This document shows positions 9,036 to 18,402 of a stretch of DNA of 64,000 nucleotides, in pieces (positions within the stretch are counted from its first letter, which is position 1; every line of letters begins with the position of its first letter). Made by a program: the position numbers and the translations under genes. The stretch covers positions 35,194 to 99,193 of the forward strand of contig CAJUKX010000007.1 in assembly GCA_910586975.1 (NCBI GenBank). The letters run 5' to 3'. Below the pieces are notes generated by a model. It ran no database searches. It saw nothing but the letters and a program-made list of their open reading frames with translations, and was not told where the DNA came from. The stretch comes from an uncultured Muribaculaceae bacterium. Lineage in GTDB: Bacteria > Bacteroidota > Bacteroidia > Bacteroidales > Muribaculaceae.

Positions 9036-9051
9036 TGTCCGATAATGGACA
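9036..9051. promoter_or_regulatory. TGTCC-N6-GGACA palindrome, candidate operator
   Basis: A perfect TGTCC/GGACA dyad with a 6-base spacer, inside a short GC-rich patch between the two ATAAC palindromes and the sigma-54 promoter. Its centre is near -78 from the predicted start. It could be a response-regulator site; nothing in the sequence proves that. Confidence 0.4.
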
Positions 9052-9094
9052 GTTGCCGGATTATTAAAATGCTTATATTAAGGACTTTAATGTT

Positions 9095-9111
9095 TTGGCA
9101 CGGCTTTTGAA
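9095..9111 (+). promoter_or_regulatory. Sigma-54 promoter of the exporter operon
   Basis: TTGGCACG-GCTT-TTGA matches the RpoN consensus TTGGCACG-N4-TTGCW apart from A in place of C in the -12 element, with correct GG-GC spacing. The predicted start is near 9122, giving a 25-base leader to the ATG at 9147. A sigma-54-dependent response regulator is encoded downstream of the same operon (18403-19734), which supports the call. Confidence 0.7.
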
Positions 9112-9146
9112 ACTATGTTTGGCAAAAAAGTCTAATTCTTAAAACT

Positions 9147-10400
9147 ATGGATAGAGAAATCACCCCGCAGCAGCGGAGGAAGGAATTATACAGAAAGCTT
9201 GCCATCTATGGCTGTGTGCTTGCGCTGCTTGTGGCAGCGGGCGTGGCAGTGAGTTCGCTGAGCCGCAGCTCGGTTGAAGCTTCATCGCTCAAATGGGTAT
9301 CGGTGGACCGCGGCACAGTCGACGTGGCCATCTCGGGCACGGGCGAAGTTGTACCAGCATTTGAGGAGGTAATCAATTCTCCCATCACCAGCCGTATTGT
9401 AGAGGTGTACCATCGCAGCGGCGATGTGGTTGAAGCCGGCACTCCGCTCATACGCCTTGACCTCGAAGCCACACGCACGGCCTACAACGCCGAGCTCGAC
9501 AAACTCTCTATGCTGCGCCTTCAGCTGGTTCAGCTACAGGCCAACAACCGCACCCGCCTGAGCGACCTGCGCATGCAGATAGAGGTGGCACGAATGCGTC
9601 TGCGCCGCATGGAGGTGGAGCTGCGCAACGAGCGATACCTCGACAGCATAGGCAGCGGCACCACCGACCGCGTGCACGAGGTGGAGCTTAACCGAAACTC
9701 GGCCCGGCTGGAGCTGGCTCAGCTCGAAACACAACTGGCCAACGAGACCGACGTGAAGCAGGCCGACGAGCAGCTGAAGCGTCTTGAAATAGAAATCAAG
9801 GAAAAAGAGCTGGCACAGCAGGCCCGCACCTTGGGCGATGCCGAGATACGCTCTCCGCGCCATGCCACCGTGGCTTCGGTAATAGACCGCCTCGGCTCCA
9901 TGGTATCGGCCGGACAGCAGGTGGCCACCATTGCCGACCTGGGCCACTACCGTGTGGAGGCACGTTTCCCCGAGAGCTATGCCCCGCAGCTCAAGGCCGG
10001 CAGCGACGTGCAGCTTAAGGTGAACCGCACCAAGCTGCAGGGCTTTGTAAGCTCTGTGGCTCCCACCGCCACCAACGGTATGCTCAACCTGTCGATAGCC
10101 ATACTCAACGACAGCGCCGCGGTGCTGCGCTCGGGTGTGAAGGCCGATGTGATGGTATCAAACGGCATACGCAGCGATGTGGTGCGCATACCTTTCATAA
10201 GCTCCTATACCGGTCCCAACACCTACGTGCTGTATGTGCGCCGCCCGGGGGGTGACGAGCTCGAGCGCCGCGATGTGAAGCTCGGAGCCGCCGGCATGGA
10301 CTATATAGAGGTACTCTCGGGACTTGCCGAGGGCGAGGCCGTGGTAAGCTCCGACACTAAAAAATTCGATAATAAACCAAATATCAAACTACATGATTAA
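9147..10400 (+). CDS. Periplasmic adaptor subunit of a tripartite exporter (HlyD/MacA-like)
   Basis: A 417-residue membrane fusion protein linking the inner-membrane ABC complex to the TolC-like channel. A membrane anchor lies at about residues 19-36. A lipoyl-like half (GEVVPAFEEVINSPITSRIVEVYHRSG) follows, then a long Leu/Arg/Glu-rich coiled-coil hairpin (about 95-210), the second lipoyl half (ATVASVIDRLGSMVSAGQQ) and beta-barrel domains with VLSGLAEGEAVV near the end. It is the first gene after the sigma-54 promoter and overlaps the next gene by 8 bases. Confidence 0.92.
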   Translation: MDREITPQQRRKELYRKLAIYGCVLALLVAAGVAVSSLSRSSVEASSLKWVSVDRGTVDVAISGTGEVVPAFEEVINSPITSRIVEVYHRSGDVVEAGTPLIRLDLEATRTAYNAELDKLSMLRLQLVQLQANNRTRLSDLRMQIEVARMRLRRMEVELRNERYLDSIGSGTTDRVHEVELNRNSARLELAQLETQLANETDVKQADEQLKRLEIEIKEKELAQQARTLGDAEIRSPRHATVASVIDRLGSMVSAGQQVATIADLGHYRVEARFPESYAPQLKAGSDVQLKVNRTKLQGFVSSVAPTATNGMLNLSIAILNDSAAVLRSGVKADVMVSNGIRSDVVRIPFISSYTGPNTYVLYVRRPGGDELERRDVKLGAAGMDYIEVLSGLAEGEAVVSSDTKKFDNKPNIKLHD

Positions 10401-11691
10401 GCAATATTTCAAACAGGCACTCAACCTGCTGCGGCAGCAGAAACTGTTTTCCTGCATCTACATAGCAGGAACAGCCCTTGCCATAGCCACGGCTACCGTA
10501 TTCGCCATAAGCTACTATATACGGATTGCACCCACCTACCCCGAGTCGCGCCGAAACACCACCGGTTATCTGTCAACACTGTGCTGCTACGGCAAGGTAG
10601 AACATTGGCAGTCGGTATGGGGTTTCAACCACAATTTCACCCGCGATTTCGTATCCAAGCTCAAGACTCCGCAAATGGTATCAACCATTTTCAAAGGTAC
10701 ATTCAACGAAGAAAATTTTTTGGCCGGCAACGATGGTGTGTGCGACATCAAAGTGAGTAAGGCTTCGGTTGATACAACGTTCTTCAAGATTTTCGATTAC
10801 GAATTCATACACGGAGCGCCGTTCAGCTCAATCGAATTTACCGACGGCATCAACAAGGCCGTGATTACCGACCGTCTGGCCTCGCGGTTATACGGCACCG
10901 ACGATGTCATGGGCAAGACTGTAAAACTCAACTACACCGATTACGAGATATGTGGAGTAGTGCGCAGCGGCAGCTCGCTGAACAAACGGTCGTACGGCGA
11001 TATCTTCGTACCATACACCACTGTTGCCATTGTCGATGAAGATGACTATGACGATGAAGGCGGTTACATCGGTGCTTTTGAATACATTATAGTAAGCGAC
11101 AATCTCGATGAGGTTCATGATGAGCTGCAGCAGATGGTCAACAAGCACAACGCCATATCGACCACCGACTCACTGGTGATATACAACCAGCCGCAGACGC
11201 ATGCGGTGAGCGAGTTTTTCAGTGCCCAGACCACCGACAACATCACATGGGGCGAGATCATACGCAAAAATTGCCTGATACTGTTGGTTCTACTTCTGGT
11301 ACCGGCGCTCAACCTCAGCGGCATGATATCGGGCCGCATGGAGATGCGCACCGCCGAGCTGGGTGTACGCAAGAGCTTCGGAGCCACACGCTCGCAGCTG
11401 CTCATGCAGATTTTGTGGGAAAACCTGTTTCTCACCATAGCCGGCGGCATCATAGGTCTGCTGCTGGTATGGATAGTGATGTACCTCAATCAGGGTCAGA
11501 TTTTCACACTGTTATACAATACAGGTTTCGGAACACCGGACGAGAATAATATCACAAGAGAGATGTTGTTCAATCCCGCAATTTTCTTAATTGACTTCTT
11601 TATCTGTCTGGTGCTCAACATGCTCTCGGCACTTATCCCGGCCTGGGCCAACCTTCGTCACCCCATAGTTCAATCACTCAAAACAAGATAA
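10393..11691 (+). CDS. ABC transporter permease (MacB/FtsX type), first copy
   Basis: A 432-residue permease. One transmembrane segment near 20-42, a large periplasmic MacB-PCD-like domain, then three C-terminal segments with the FtsX-type sequence MRTAELGVRKSFGATRSQLL before the second, which is the contact region with the ATPase. It starts inside the adaptor gene and ends 11 bases before a second, related permease, so the pair probably forms a heterodimer using the ATPase encoded next. In this transporter class substrates are moved from the periplasm or outer leaflet to TolC rather than through the inner membrane. Confidence 0.9.
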   Translation: MIKQYFKQALNLLRQQKLFSCIYIAGTALAIATATVFAISYYIRIAPTYPESRRNTTGYLSTLCCYGKVEHWQSVWGFNHNFTRDFVSKLKTPQMVSTIFKGTFNEENFLAGNDGVCDIKVSKASVDTTFFKIFDYEFIHGAPFSSIEFTDGINKAVITDRLASRLYGTDDVMGKTVKLNYTDYEICGVVRSGSSLNKRSYGDIFVPYTTVAIVDEDDYDDEGGYIGAFEYIIVSDNLDEVHDELQQMVNKHNAISTTDSLVIYNQPQTHAVSEFFSAQTTDNITWGEIIRKNCLILLVLLLVPALNLSGMISGRMEMRTAELGVRKSFGATRSQLLMQILWENLFLTIAGGIIGLLLVWIVMYLNQGQIFTLLYNTGFGTPDENNITREMLFNPAIFLIDFFICLVLNMLSALIPAWANLRHPIVQSLKTR

Positions 11692-11702
11692 CAAGCTCTA
11701 AC

Positions 11703-13022
11703 ATGATTATCCGAAATTTATGGAACCGACGCCGTTCCAATCTGTGGCTCTTCATTGAGCTGATACTGGTAAGCATACTCACCTGGGTGATTGTAGACCC
11801 TATAGCGGTAGTCACCTCCGACCTCAATATGCCTCTGGGCTACGATGCCGACCGTCTTGTGGCACTGCAGCTTAATTCATATCCTAATTCATCTGAGCTA
11901 TATAGGGCCGAAAACGACTCGGTTGACACCGCCAACAGCCAGCTCGATGCCATTATGGCCAAGCTGCGTGCCTACCCCGAGGTGAAGTACGCATCGTGCA
12001 TTTACAGCATGTGGGGTGGTGCGCCGGGTATGTCATCAACCAGTTGGAATTACTTTATTACCGGCGACAGCATCATAGACAAGAAGCTCAAGAGTGTTCT
12101 TGTATTTGAAGTAGACGCAGGCGAAAATACTCTGGAGACTTTTGGCTTTAAATCCGTTCCCGGCTCCATGACCGTTGAAGAAATTTCGTCAAAGCCTCTC
12201 GGAGATAGAGAGATAGTATTGTCAAAGGAAATGGCCGAACGTTATTTTCCCGGCCGCAATGCCATTGGACAGTACCTTATTTCAAACATCGACAGAGAGA
12301 CCGGCGATACCTCCAAAATTAAAGTTGTAGGTTTGGTAAGCGGAGTGAAATGGCACTCGATGATGCGTTCTTACGACCTGGTAGTAAAATCGTCTGCACC
12401 CGATCGCAAACGCAGGTTGAACTCCACCAAGATAGTGCTGCGTCTTAACGATAATACCGACCGCAACGACTTCATTGCCGCATTCAAACCGTGGGCCGCC
12501 AAAAACCTCTGCGAAGGCAACTATTTTGTACAGTCTGTGCTGTCATACGACGATGTGATACGCAAGACCGAAGACGACTACCGCATACACTCGCAGAATA
12601 CGCTCAAATATATCCTCGGAGCATTCTTCGTTGTCAATCTCATTCTGGGCACCATAGGCTGCTTCTGGCTACAGACACGCCGCCGAGTTGAGGAAATAGG
12701 CATACGCCGCTCTTTCGGTGCCACACGCGGCCGCATCGTACGCATGCTCGTGAGCGAGAGTGTGATTCTCGCTACAGCAGCCTTTATAATCGGCGACCTC
12801 ATTTATCTGCAATACGCCCTGAAAGAGGGCCTTGATCAAGGATATGTGAATAACAACGGTCTAAATCTGGTAGACAACTGGATCAACCACTTCGGCCAAC
12901 ACTTCATCATAGTATCGGCCATCGTCTACCTTATAATTATCGTGGCTGTGATAATTGGAACCCTGATTCCGGCTGTCAAAGCAGCATCTGTCAACCCCGT
13001 CGACGCCCTGCGCGATGAATAA
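11703..13022 (+). CDS. ABC transporter permease (MacB/FtsX type), second copy
   Basis: A 439-residue permease of the same architecture: N-terminal membrane segment (LWLFIELILVSILTWVIV), a periplasmic domain of about 240 residues, the cytoplasmic motif EEIGIRRSFGATRGRIVRML, and three C-terminal membrane segments ending in IIIVAVIIGTLIPAVKAA. It aligns with the preceding gene but the periplasmic domains differ, which suggests a heterodimeric permease. It ends with LIPAVKAASVNPVDALR, the usual C-terminus of MacB-like permeases. Confidence 0.9.
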   Translation: MIIRNLWNRRRSNLWLFIELILVSILTWVIVDPIAVVTSDLNMPLGYDADRLVALQLNSYPNSSELYRAENDSVDTANSQLDAIMAKLRAYPEVKYASCIYSMWGGAPGMSSTSWNYFITGDSIIDKKLKSVLVFEVDAGENTLETFGFKSVPGSMTVEEISSKPLGDREIVLSKEMAERYFPGRNAIGQYLISNIDRETGDTSKIKVVGLVSGVKWHSMMRSYDLVVKSSAPDRKRRLNSTKIVLRLNDNTDRNDFIAAFKPWAAKNLCEGNYFVQSVLSYDDVIRKTEDDYRIHSQNTLKYILGAFFVVNLILGTIGCFWLQTRRRVEEIGIRRSFGATRGRIVRMLVSESVILATAAFIIGDLIYLQYALKEGLDQGYVNNNGLNLVDNWINHFGQHFIIVSAIVYLIIIVAVIIGTLIPAVKAASVNPVDALRDE

Positions 13023-13060
13023 CAAACTCTTAAAAGTATATAATCTTAGAAGTATATAAT

Positions 13061-13741
13061 ATGGAAAGCAACAACAATATAATATCCCTCAAAGGCATCA
13101 ACAAAGTATATCGTACAAAGACCGTGGAAACACAGGCTCTCGAAGACATCAACCTCGACGTGGCCGACGGCGAAATCATCTCAATCATGGGCCCGTCGGG
13201 CTGCGGCAAGTCTACCTTGCTCAATATCATAGGTCTGCTCGACACCCCCACATCGGGCACAATAGAGCTGTGCGGCCAACCCGTAGAACGCCTGAGCGAC
13301 AAACAGTTGGCAGCCATGCGCAACAAGACCTTGGGCTTCGTATTCCAGTCGTTCCACCTCATCAGCTCGCTCAACGTGCTCGACAACGTTATGCTGCCGC
13401 TGATGTACGGCCACCACAGCGGCGACCGCAAGGCCCTGGCCCGCGAGGCTCTCGAAAAAGTGGGCCTGAGCAACCGCATACACCACATGCCCTCGCAGCT
13501 CTCGGGCGGACAGGCCCAGCGCGTGGCCATTGCACGTGCTATAGTGGGCGACCCTAAAATAATTCTTGCCGACGAACCCTGCGGTAACCTCGACTCGCGC
13601 ATGGGTGCTGAAATCATGAGCCTGCTGCATTCGCTCAACCGCGACGACCACCGCACCATAGTGATGGTGACCCACAACGAGGAACAGGCCCGCGACACCG
13701 ACCGAATCCTTCACTTCTTCGACGGTCGTCAGGTTCTGTGA
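13061..13741 (+). CDS. ABC transporter ATP-binding protein (LolD/MacB type)
   Basis: A 226-residue stand-alone ATPase that powers the two permeases. Walker A is GPSGCGKS (44-51), Q-loop Q96 in FVFQSFHL, signature LSGGQ (147-151), Walker B IILADEP (167-173) and the H-loop histidine in MVTHNEEQA. The sequence NKVYRTKTVETQALEDI and the overall length are typical of the LolD/MacB subgroup. It follows the second permease after 38 bases. A palindromic repeat separates it from the tolC-like gene. Confidence 0.95.
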   Translation: MESNNNIISLKGINKVYRTKTVETQALEDINLDVADGEIISIMGPSGCGKSTLLNIIGLLDTPTSGTIELCGQPVERLSDKQLAAMRNKTLGFVFQSFHLISSLNVLDNVMLPLMYGHHSGDRKALAREALEKVGLSNRIHHMPSQLSGGQAQRVAIARAIVGDPKIILADEPCGNLDSRMGAEIMSLLHSLNRDDHRTIVMVTHNEEQARDTDRILHFFDGRQVL

Positions 13742-13745
13742 TTAT

Positions 13746-13965
13746 TATGAGAGTGTGTTTGGATTTAACACACAAAAAAAATATTATATTGAGGAATTGA
13801 AGATTATAAGAATATGTTTCGCATTAATCTTGAGGCCAATTACGGTTCTTTTTCCACCGTTCATCAGTCACGTAGCTCGCTACGCTCCTTCTTCACGCTG
13901 AAAAAATCTCTCGTAATTGACTCTCAAGCTTAATACGAGTTAAATTCAAACACACTCTGAGAGCT
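13746..13965. repeat. 220-bp palindromic element inside the exporter operon
   Basis: The ends GAGTGTGTTTGGATTTAA and its near-complement TTAAATTCAAACACACTC face each other, and the interior folds back: ATTAATCTTGAGGCCAATTACG pairs with CGTAATTGACTCTCAAGCTTAAT around a centre near 13878. The core GTCACGTAGCT-CGCTACGCTCC is shared with the elements at 48405 and 63457. It fills the gap between ATPase and TolC genes and may form a strong hairpin in the operon mRNA. Confidence 0.75.
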
Positions 13966-13977
13966 TGTTTAACAACA

Positions 13978-15441
13978 ATGAGGACTTTCTTTTTCATACT
14001 ATCAATACTCACGGGCTGGCTCGGAGCTGTGTGCGCCGAGCGGGCCATCACACTCGACGAGGCCATAGCCCGTGCCCGCGGTCAGAGTGTGGATGCCGCC
14101 GTGGCCGTCAACGAGCTGCGCACCGCCTACTGGGAGTACCGCACTTTCCGCGCCGAGCTGCTGCCCGAGATTACATTCAAGGCCACTCTGCCATCGTTCA
14201 ACAAACGATATAATTCGTATCAGCGCGAAGACGGCTCATACACCTTCCTGCGCGACGACAACCTCATGCTCAGCGGCTCGCTCACAGCCACACAGCGTAT
14301 ATGGCTCACCGGCGGTACCCTGGAGCTTACATCATCGCTCGACTTCGTGCGTCAGCTCAGCAACGGTGTGGGTAACCGTTTCATGTCGGTGCCGGTGGCC
14401 TTGCGACTCAACCAGCCCCTCTTCGCCGCCAACGACGTGAAGTGGAACCGCCGCATAGAGCCTGTGCGCTACCGCGAGGCCATGGCCAACTACCTCAGCC
14501 AGACCGAAGAACTGGCCATGCAGGCCATCAACTACTTTTTCAATCTCCTCTCTGCCCGCCAGGACTATGCCGGCGCCGCTCAAAACGTGGCCAATGCCGA
14601 AAAACTCTACGAGGCCGCCAAGGTCAAGCGCTCTATGGGCAAGATAAGCGAGAACGACGTACTGCAGATTGAGCTCAACCTGCTCAACTCGCGCTCGGCC
14701 CTGACCAAGGGAGAGAGCAACGTGCGCAGCGCCATGTTTCAGCTGAGATCATTCCTCAATCTTCCCGATGACGAAGACCTCATACCCGTGGAGCCGGCCG
14801 TGGCCAATCTGCCCGAGGTTGAATACGACGACGTGATTTCAAAAGCCCTGGAATACAACTCACTGGCCCTGAACATACAGCGCCGTCAGCTCGAAGCCGA
14901 CTACGAGGTGGCCAAGGCGCGGGGCAATCTGCGCGAGGTCAACCTGTTTGCCCAGGTGGGCTACACCGGCACCAACGACACCTTCAGAGCCGCCTACGAC
15001 AACCTCAAGGGCAACCAGGTGGTGGAGGTGGGCATATCAATTCCACTGCTCGACTGGGGCAAGCGCAAGGGCAAGGTGAAAGTGGCACGCAGCCGCCGCG
15101 ACCTCACACGCGAACGCCTCAACAAAGAGCGTAACGATTTCTGCCAGAATCTCTTTGTGCTGGTCGAACGCTTCAATAATCAGCGCCAACAATTAAGCCT
15201 TGCCATCCGCGCCGAGCAGATAGCCACCCGCCGCTACGACAGCTCGGTAGAAACCTTCCTCATAGGCAAACTCTCGACCCTCGACCTCAACGACTCACAG
15301 GAAAACAAAGACTCGGCCCGCAGCAACTACCTCAACGAGATGTTCTACTACTGGTACTATTACTACCAGCTGCGCAGCCTTACCCTGTGGGATTTTGAAA
15401 ACAACACTCCAATAGAAACCGACTTTAAAAGCATTATCTAA
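13978..15441 (+). CDS. TolC-family outer membrane efflux channel
   Basis: A 487-residue outer membrane factor. Signal peptide FFFILSILTGWLGAVCA, then two OEP repeats rich in coiled-coil helices (EAMANYLSQTEELAMQAINYF and RLNKERNDFCQNLFVLVERF). The pattern KARGNLREVNLFAQVGYTG and EVGISIPLLDWGKRKGKV is standard for the family. It forms the exit duct for the adaptor/permease complex encoded upstream. It is 12 bases from the next gene. Confidence 0.92.
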   Translation: MRTFFFILSILTGWLGAVCAERAITLDEAIARARGQSVDAAVAVNELRTAYWEYRTFRAELLPEITFKATLPSFNKRYNSYQREDGSYTFLRDDNLMLSGSLTATQRIWLTGGTLELTSSLDFVRQLSNGVGNRFMSVPVALRLNQPLFAANDVKWNRRIEPVRYREAMANYLSQTEELAMQAINYFFNLLSARQDYAGAAQNVANAEKLYEAAKVKRSMGKISENDVLQIELNLLNSRSALTKGESNVRSAMFQLRSFLNLPDDEDLIPVEPAVANLPEVEYDDVISKALEYNSLALNIQRRQLEADYEVAKARGNLREVNLFAQVGYTGTNDTFRAAYDNLKGNQVVEVGISIPLLDWGKRKGKVKVARSRRDLTRERLNKERNDFCQNLFVLVERFNNQRQQLSLAIRAEQIATRRYDSSVETFLIGKLSTLDLNDSQENKDSARSNYLNEMFYYWYYYYQLRSLTLWDFENNTPIETDFKSII

Positions 15442-15453
15442 GAAGTCCATGTT

Positions 15454-18339
15454 ATGAAAAGATTTACATTTTGCACATTATTAATCATGCTGTTGCTGTG
15501 TCCGCCGGTTATTTTGTCCCAAACCTACAACGGCAAGAAATTCTCATTAGCAGGCAGGGTTTTCGATAAATATACCGAAAAAGACATATTGCATGCCAAA
15601 CTAAGGCTGATGTCGGTGGAAGACAGCACCGTGGTCAAAGAGACCGAGGCTTTTACAACCGCATATTCCAATAATGACAAGTGGGAATTTGCGGAATTCA
15701 GATTCAAAGATATAGTCAACGACCGTCCGTACATGATAGAGGCTTCAGCCGACGGATATGAAACCATGTACTATCCTTTGGAGCAGGAAAAAATCAAGGG
15801 ACGTGTTGAATCGCTCACCATGCCCATAATGATGATTCGTGCCGCCAAAGTACTTTCTGAAGTTACCGTAACCGCATCTAAGGTAAAATTCTATAACAAG
15901 GGCGATACTATAGTCTACAACGCCGACGCATTCGTACTGGCCGAGGGCACCATGCTTGACGGCCTGCTGCGCCAGATGCCCGGCGTGGAGCTTAAGGACG
16001 ACGGTCGTATTTTCGTTAACGGTGAATATGTGGAGGAACTGCTGCTCAACGGCAAGGACTTCTTCAAGGGCAACAACAAGGTGATGCTCGAAAACATAGG
16101 CGCGTACACCGTGAAGAATGTAGAAGTCTACCGCAAACAGAAAGACATAGACCGCGTGCTCGGCAAGGGATTTGGCGAGAAATCGCTGGCCATGGACGTG
16201 AAGCTCAAGAAAGAATACAACCAGGGAATGATGCTCAACGCCGAGGCCGGTTATGGCAGCGACGACCGCTACCTTGGCCGCCTGTTCGGGTTGTGGTTCT
16301 CTGACCACGCACGTGTGTCCGCCGTGGGCAATATAAACAACCTCAACGACGACCGCAAACCCGGCGAGCAGACCGGATTCGACCCCAATGCCATTCAATC
16401 GGGTCTGCTAAAGAATTACTACGGCGGCCTTGACTACAACGCAAGCAGCCGTAAGTATGGATGGACGGTGAATGGCAACATGGTGCTGCGCAAATCCATT
16501 CTCGACAACCAAGAACGTACTTTCCGCACCAACTTTCTCGAAACAGGCGACACCCACGACCGCCAATACAGCAACTCAAAGAAAAGAGACATATACTTCT
16601 ACACCGAACACCGGTTTGCCAGGATGAAAGATCAGAAATATTACTGGCAGATTCAGCCCAAATTTGAATATACCGACAATAACAGCATGTCAGATTTGGT
16701 TGAAGCCACATTCAGCGAACCTCAACCCGAAGCCACGCGCGAGTTTATCGAGAATATATACGACGGCATACACACATCGGCTCTGCAAAGCCTTATAAAC
16801 CGCAATCTCAGCCAGACAAAGATATTGGGCCACAAACTGTACGCCAACCTGTGGAGCGATGGCCGTTTTGTGATTCCCGGCTCTCCGGATGCAATCAAAT
16901 ACCTTGTGGCCGGTAAATATACCAAGCGCAAAAACCACACATTTGAACGCTTCGGCATTAACTATGGTCAGAATCCCGACTTTGCCGACATCGCCGACCG
17001 ATATATAGCCGATCGACCCGATCATGTCTCATCGGGTAAAGTATCGTTGGAATACAACTGGAATTACCGTAAGAACCTCTACTTCTTCTTCAACTACACC
17101 TACTCATACGAGGACTCAAAGCAGACTTCAGACCTCTTCCGCCTTGAACAGCTCTACGATGGATCGTTCAGCGACAAACCCATTGGTTACCTGCCCTCGA
17201 TGGCCGAGTATCAAAGCACCCTCGACCCCTCGCTCAGCTACGTGAACCACAACTGGCAGAATCTGCATACCGCATCGGTAGGAGCCAATTTCTATACCGA
17301 CAACTTCATGCTGTTTTTCAATGCGCCGGTTATGTTTGACAATCATACCATCAGCTATACTCGCGGGGCTTCGCATTCACTGCTCAACCGCAACCGCGTG
17401 CGTATGGGCGACGGCCAGGTGTCTTCACAGTATATATTCGGAAACCGTAAGAAGATGATAAGCCTGTCTTACAATTTCAACAGCGTGGCACCCGATATGG
17501 TCAACATGATTGACATACGCGACGAACGCAATCCCCTAAACATCAAAGAAGGCAACCCGCTGCTCAAGGATTCGCATATACATTCACCGCAGCTGTCGAT
17601 ATACCTCTGGGGCAAGGACAAGATGCAGTTCTACCAGATTTCAGGCCACTGGATATCAAACGCCATTGCCGCCGGATATACCTACAACACCGCTACCGGT
17701 GTGCGCATTTCAAAGATATATAACGTTGACGGAAACCGGGATTTCAAAATCTTGCAGAATTTCAGCTGTTCGTTCGGTCCCAAGTCGGTATTCCGCTTTG
17801 AAAACTCCACAACCCTGGCACACGTGCGCAGCGTTGACCTCGTTGGTGAGAATAATGCACTGCCAACCCAACGTGTTGTTAAGAACTGGGGTGCATCCGA
17901 ACAGGTCAAACTCAACTATTCATTTGGTGGCGGCAGTCGCGCCGGCATCTTCTTCGACGGCGACATCAACCGCTACGAGAGCAAGCTCAAGGAATTCAAC
18001 AACTTCAACGCCACTACTCTGAAGTATGGTGCACAGGCTGTTATCTCGCTGCCTGCCAACTTCCAGATTTCAACCGACTTCACCATCTACATGCGCCGCG
18101 GCTACTATGACGCCGCCCTCAACACCAACAACTACGTGTGGAACGGCCGCATCTCGTACAACATGCCCAAGGCCGGACTCACGTTCATGCTCGACGGCTT
18201 CGACCTGCTGCACGACCTGAGCAATGTGCAGTACCGCGTCAACGCCCAGGCCCGCACCGAGACCTACCGCAACGTCATTCCGCGTTACGTTCTGTTCCAC
18301 GTACAATGGAAATTCAACAAGCAACCCAAAAAGAAATAA
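15454..18339 (+). CDS. Outer membrane beta-barrel protein, TonB-receptor-like
   Basis: A 961-residue outer membrane protein. Signal peptide (FCTLLIMLLLCPPVILSQ), a carboxypeptidase-regulatory-like domain near 28-110, a plug-like segment (MLDGLLRQMPGVELKDDGRIFVNGEYVEELLLNGKDFF) and a long Tyr/Asn-rich barrel ending FHVQWKFN. This matches the outer-membrane-beta-barrel family that resembles TonB receptors. No SusD partner is present. Being last in an exporter operon it may pass or bind the exported compound; that role is inference. Confidence 0.88.
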   Translation: MKRFTFCTLLIMLLLCPPVILSQTYNGKKFSLAGRVFDKYTEKDILHAKLRLMSVEDSTVVKETEAFTTAYSNNDKWEFAEFRFKDIVNDRPYMIEASADGYETMYYPLEQEKIKGRVESLTMPIMMIRAAKVLSEVTVTASKVKFYNKGDTIVYNADAFVLAEGTMLDGLLRQMPGVELKDDGRIFVNGEYVEELLLNGKDFFKGNNKVMLENIGAYTVKNVEVYRKQKDIDRVLGKGFGEKSLAMDVKLKKEYNQGMMLNAEAGYGSDDRYLGRLFGLWFSDHARVSAVGNINNLNDDRKPGEQTGFDPNAIQSGLLKNYYGGLDYNASSRKYGWTVNGNMVLRKSILDNQERTFRTNFLETGDTHDRQYSNSKKRDIYFYTEHRFARMKDQKYYWQIQPKFEYTDNNSMSDLVEATFSEPQPEATREFIENIYDGIHTSALQSLINRNLSQTKILGHKLYANLWSDGRFVIPGSPDAIKYLVAGKYTKRKNHTFERFGINYGQNPDFADIADRYIADRPDHVSSGKVSLEYNWNYRKNLYFFFNYTYSYEDSKQTSDLFRLEQLYDGSFSDKPIGYLPSMAEYQSTLDPSLSYVNHNWQNLHTASVGANFYTDNFMLFFNAPVMFDNHTISYTRGASHSLLNRNRVRMGDGQVSSQYIFGNRKKMISLSYNFNSVAPDMVNMIDIRDERNPLNIKEGNPLLKDSHIHSPQLSIYLWGKDKMQFYQISGHWISNAIAAGYTYNTATGVRISKIYNVDGNRDFKILQNFSCSFGPKSVFRFENSTTLAHVRSVDLVGENNALPTQRVVKNWGASEQVKLNYSFGGGSRAGIFFDGDINRYESKLKEFNNFNATTLKYGAQAVISLPANFQISTDFTIYMRRGYYDAALNTNNYVWNGRISYNMPKAGLTFMLDGFDLLHDLSNVQYRVNAQARTETYRNVIPRYVLFHVQWKFNKQPKKK

Positions 18340-18390
18340 ACAACTTATATAAGTTTAGAATTGAAAATTAAATTTTCTCATTAAATTTAG

Positions 18391-18398
18391 TAAATTTG
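18391..18398 (+). promoter_or_regulatory. -7 box TAAATTTG directly before the response regulator gene
   Basis: TAAATTTG ends four bases before the ATG at 18403, so transcription from it would begin at or next to the start codon (leaderless mRNA). No clear TTTG occurs 19-21 bases upstream. Confidence 0.45.
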
Positions 18399-18402
18399 CA
18401 TC

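Larger units (their letters stand above)
8415..9146. other. 732-bp intergenic region between the restriction cassette and the exporter operon
   Basis: The left two thirds (to about 8930) are AT-rich and carry a 9-bp inverted repeat (ACTTCCTTG 8429-8437, CAAGGAAGT 8473-8481) in front of vsr and a 45-codon coding remnant on the minus strand. The right part holds two long palindromes, a TGTCC-N6-GGACA palindrome and a sigma-54 promoter for the exporter operon. Confidence 0.7.
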
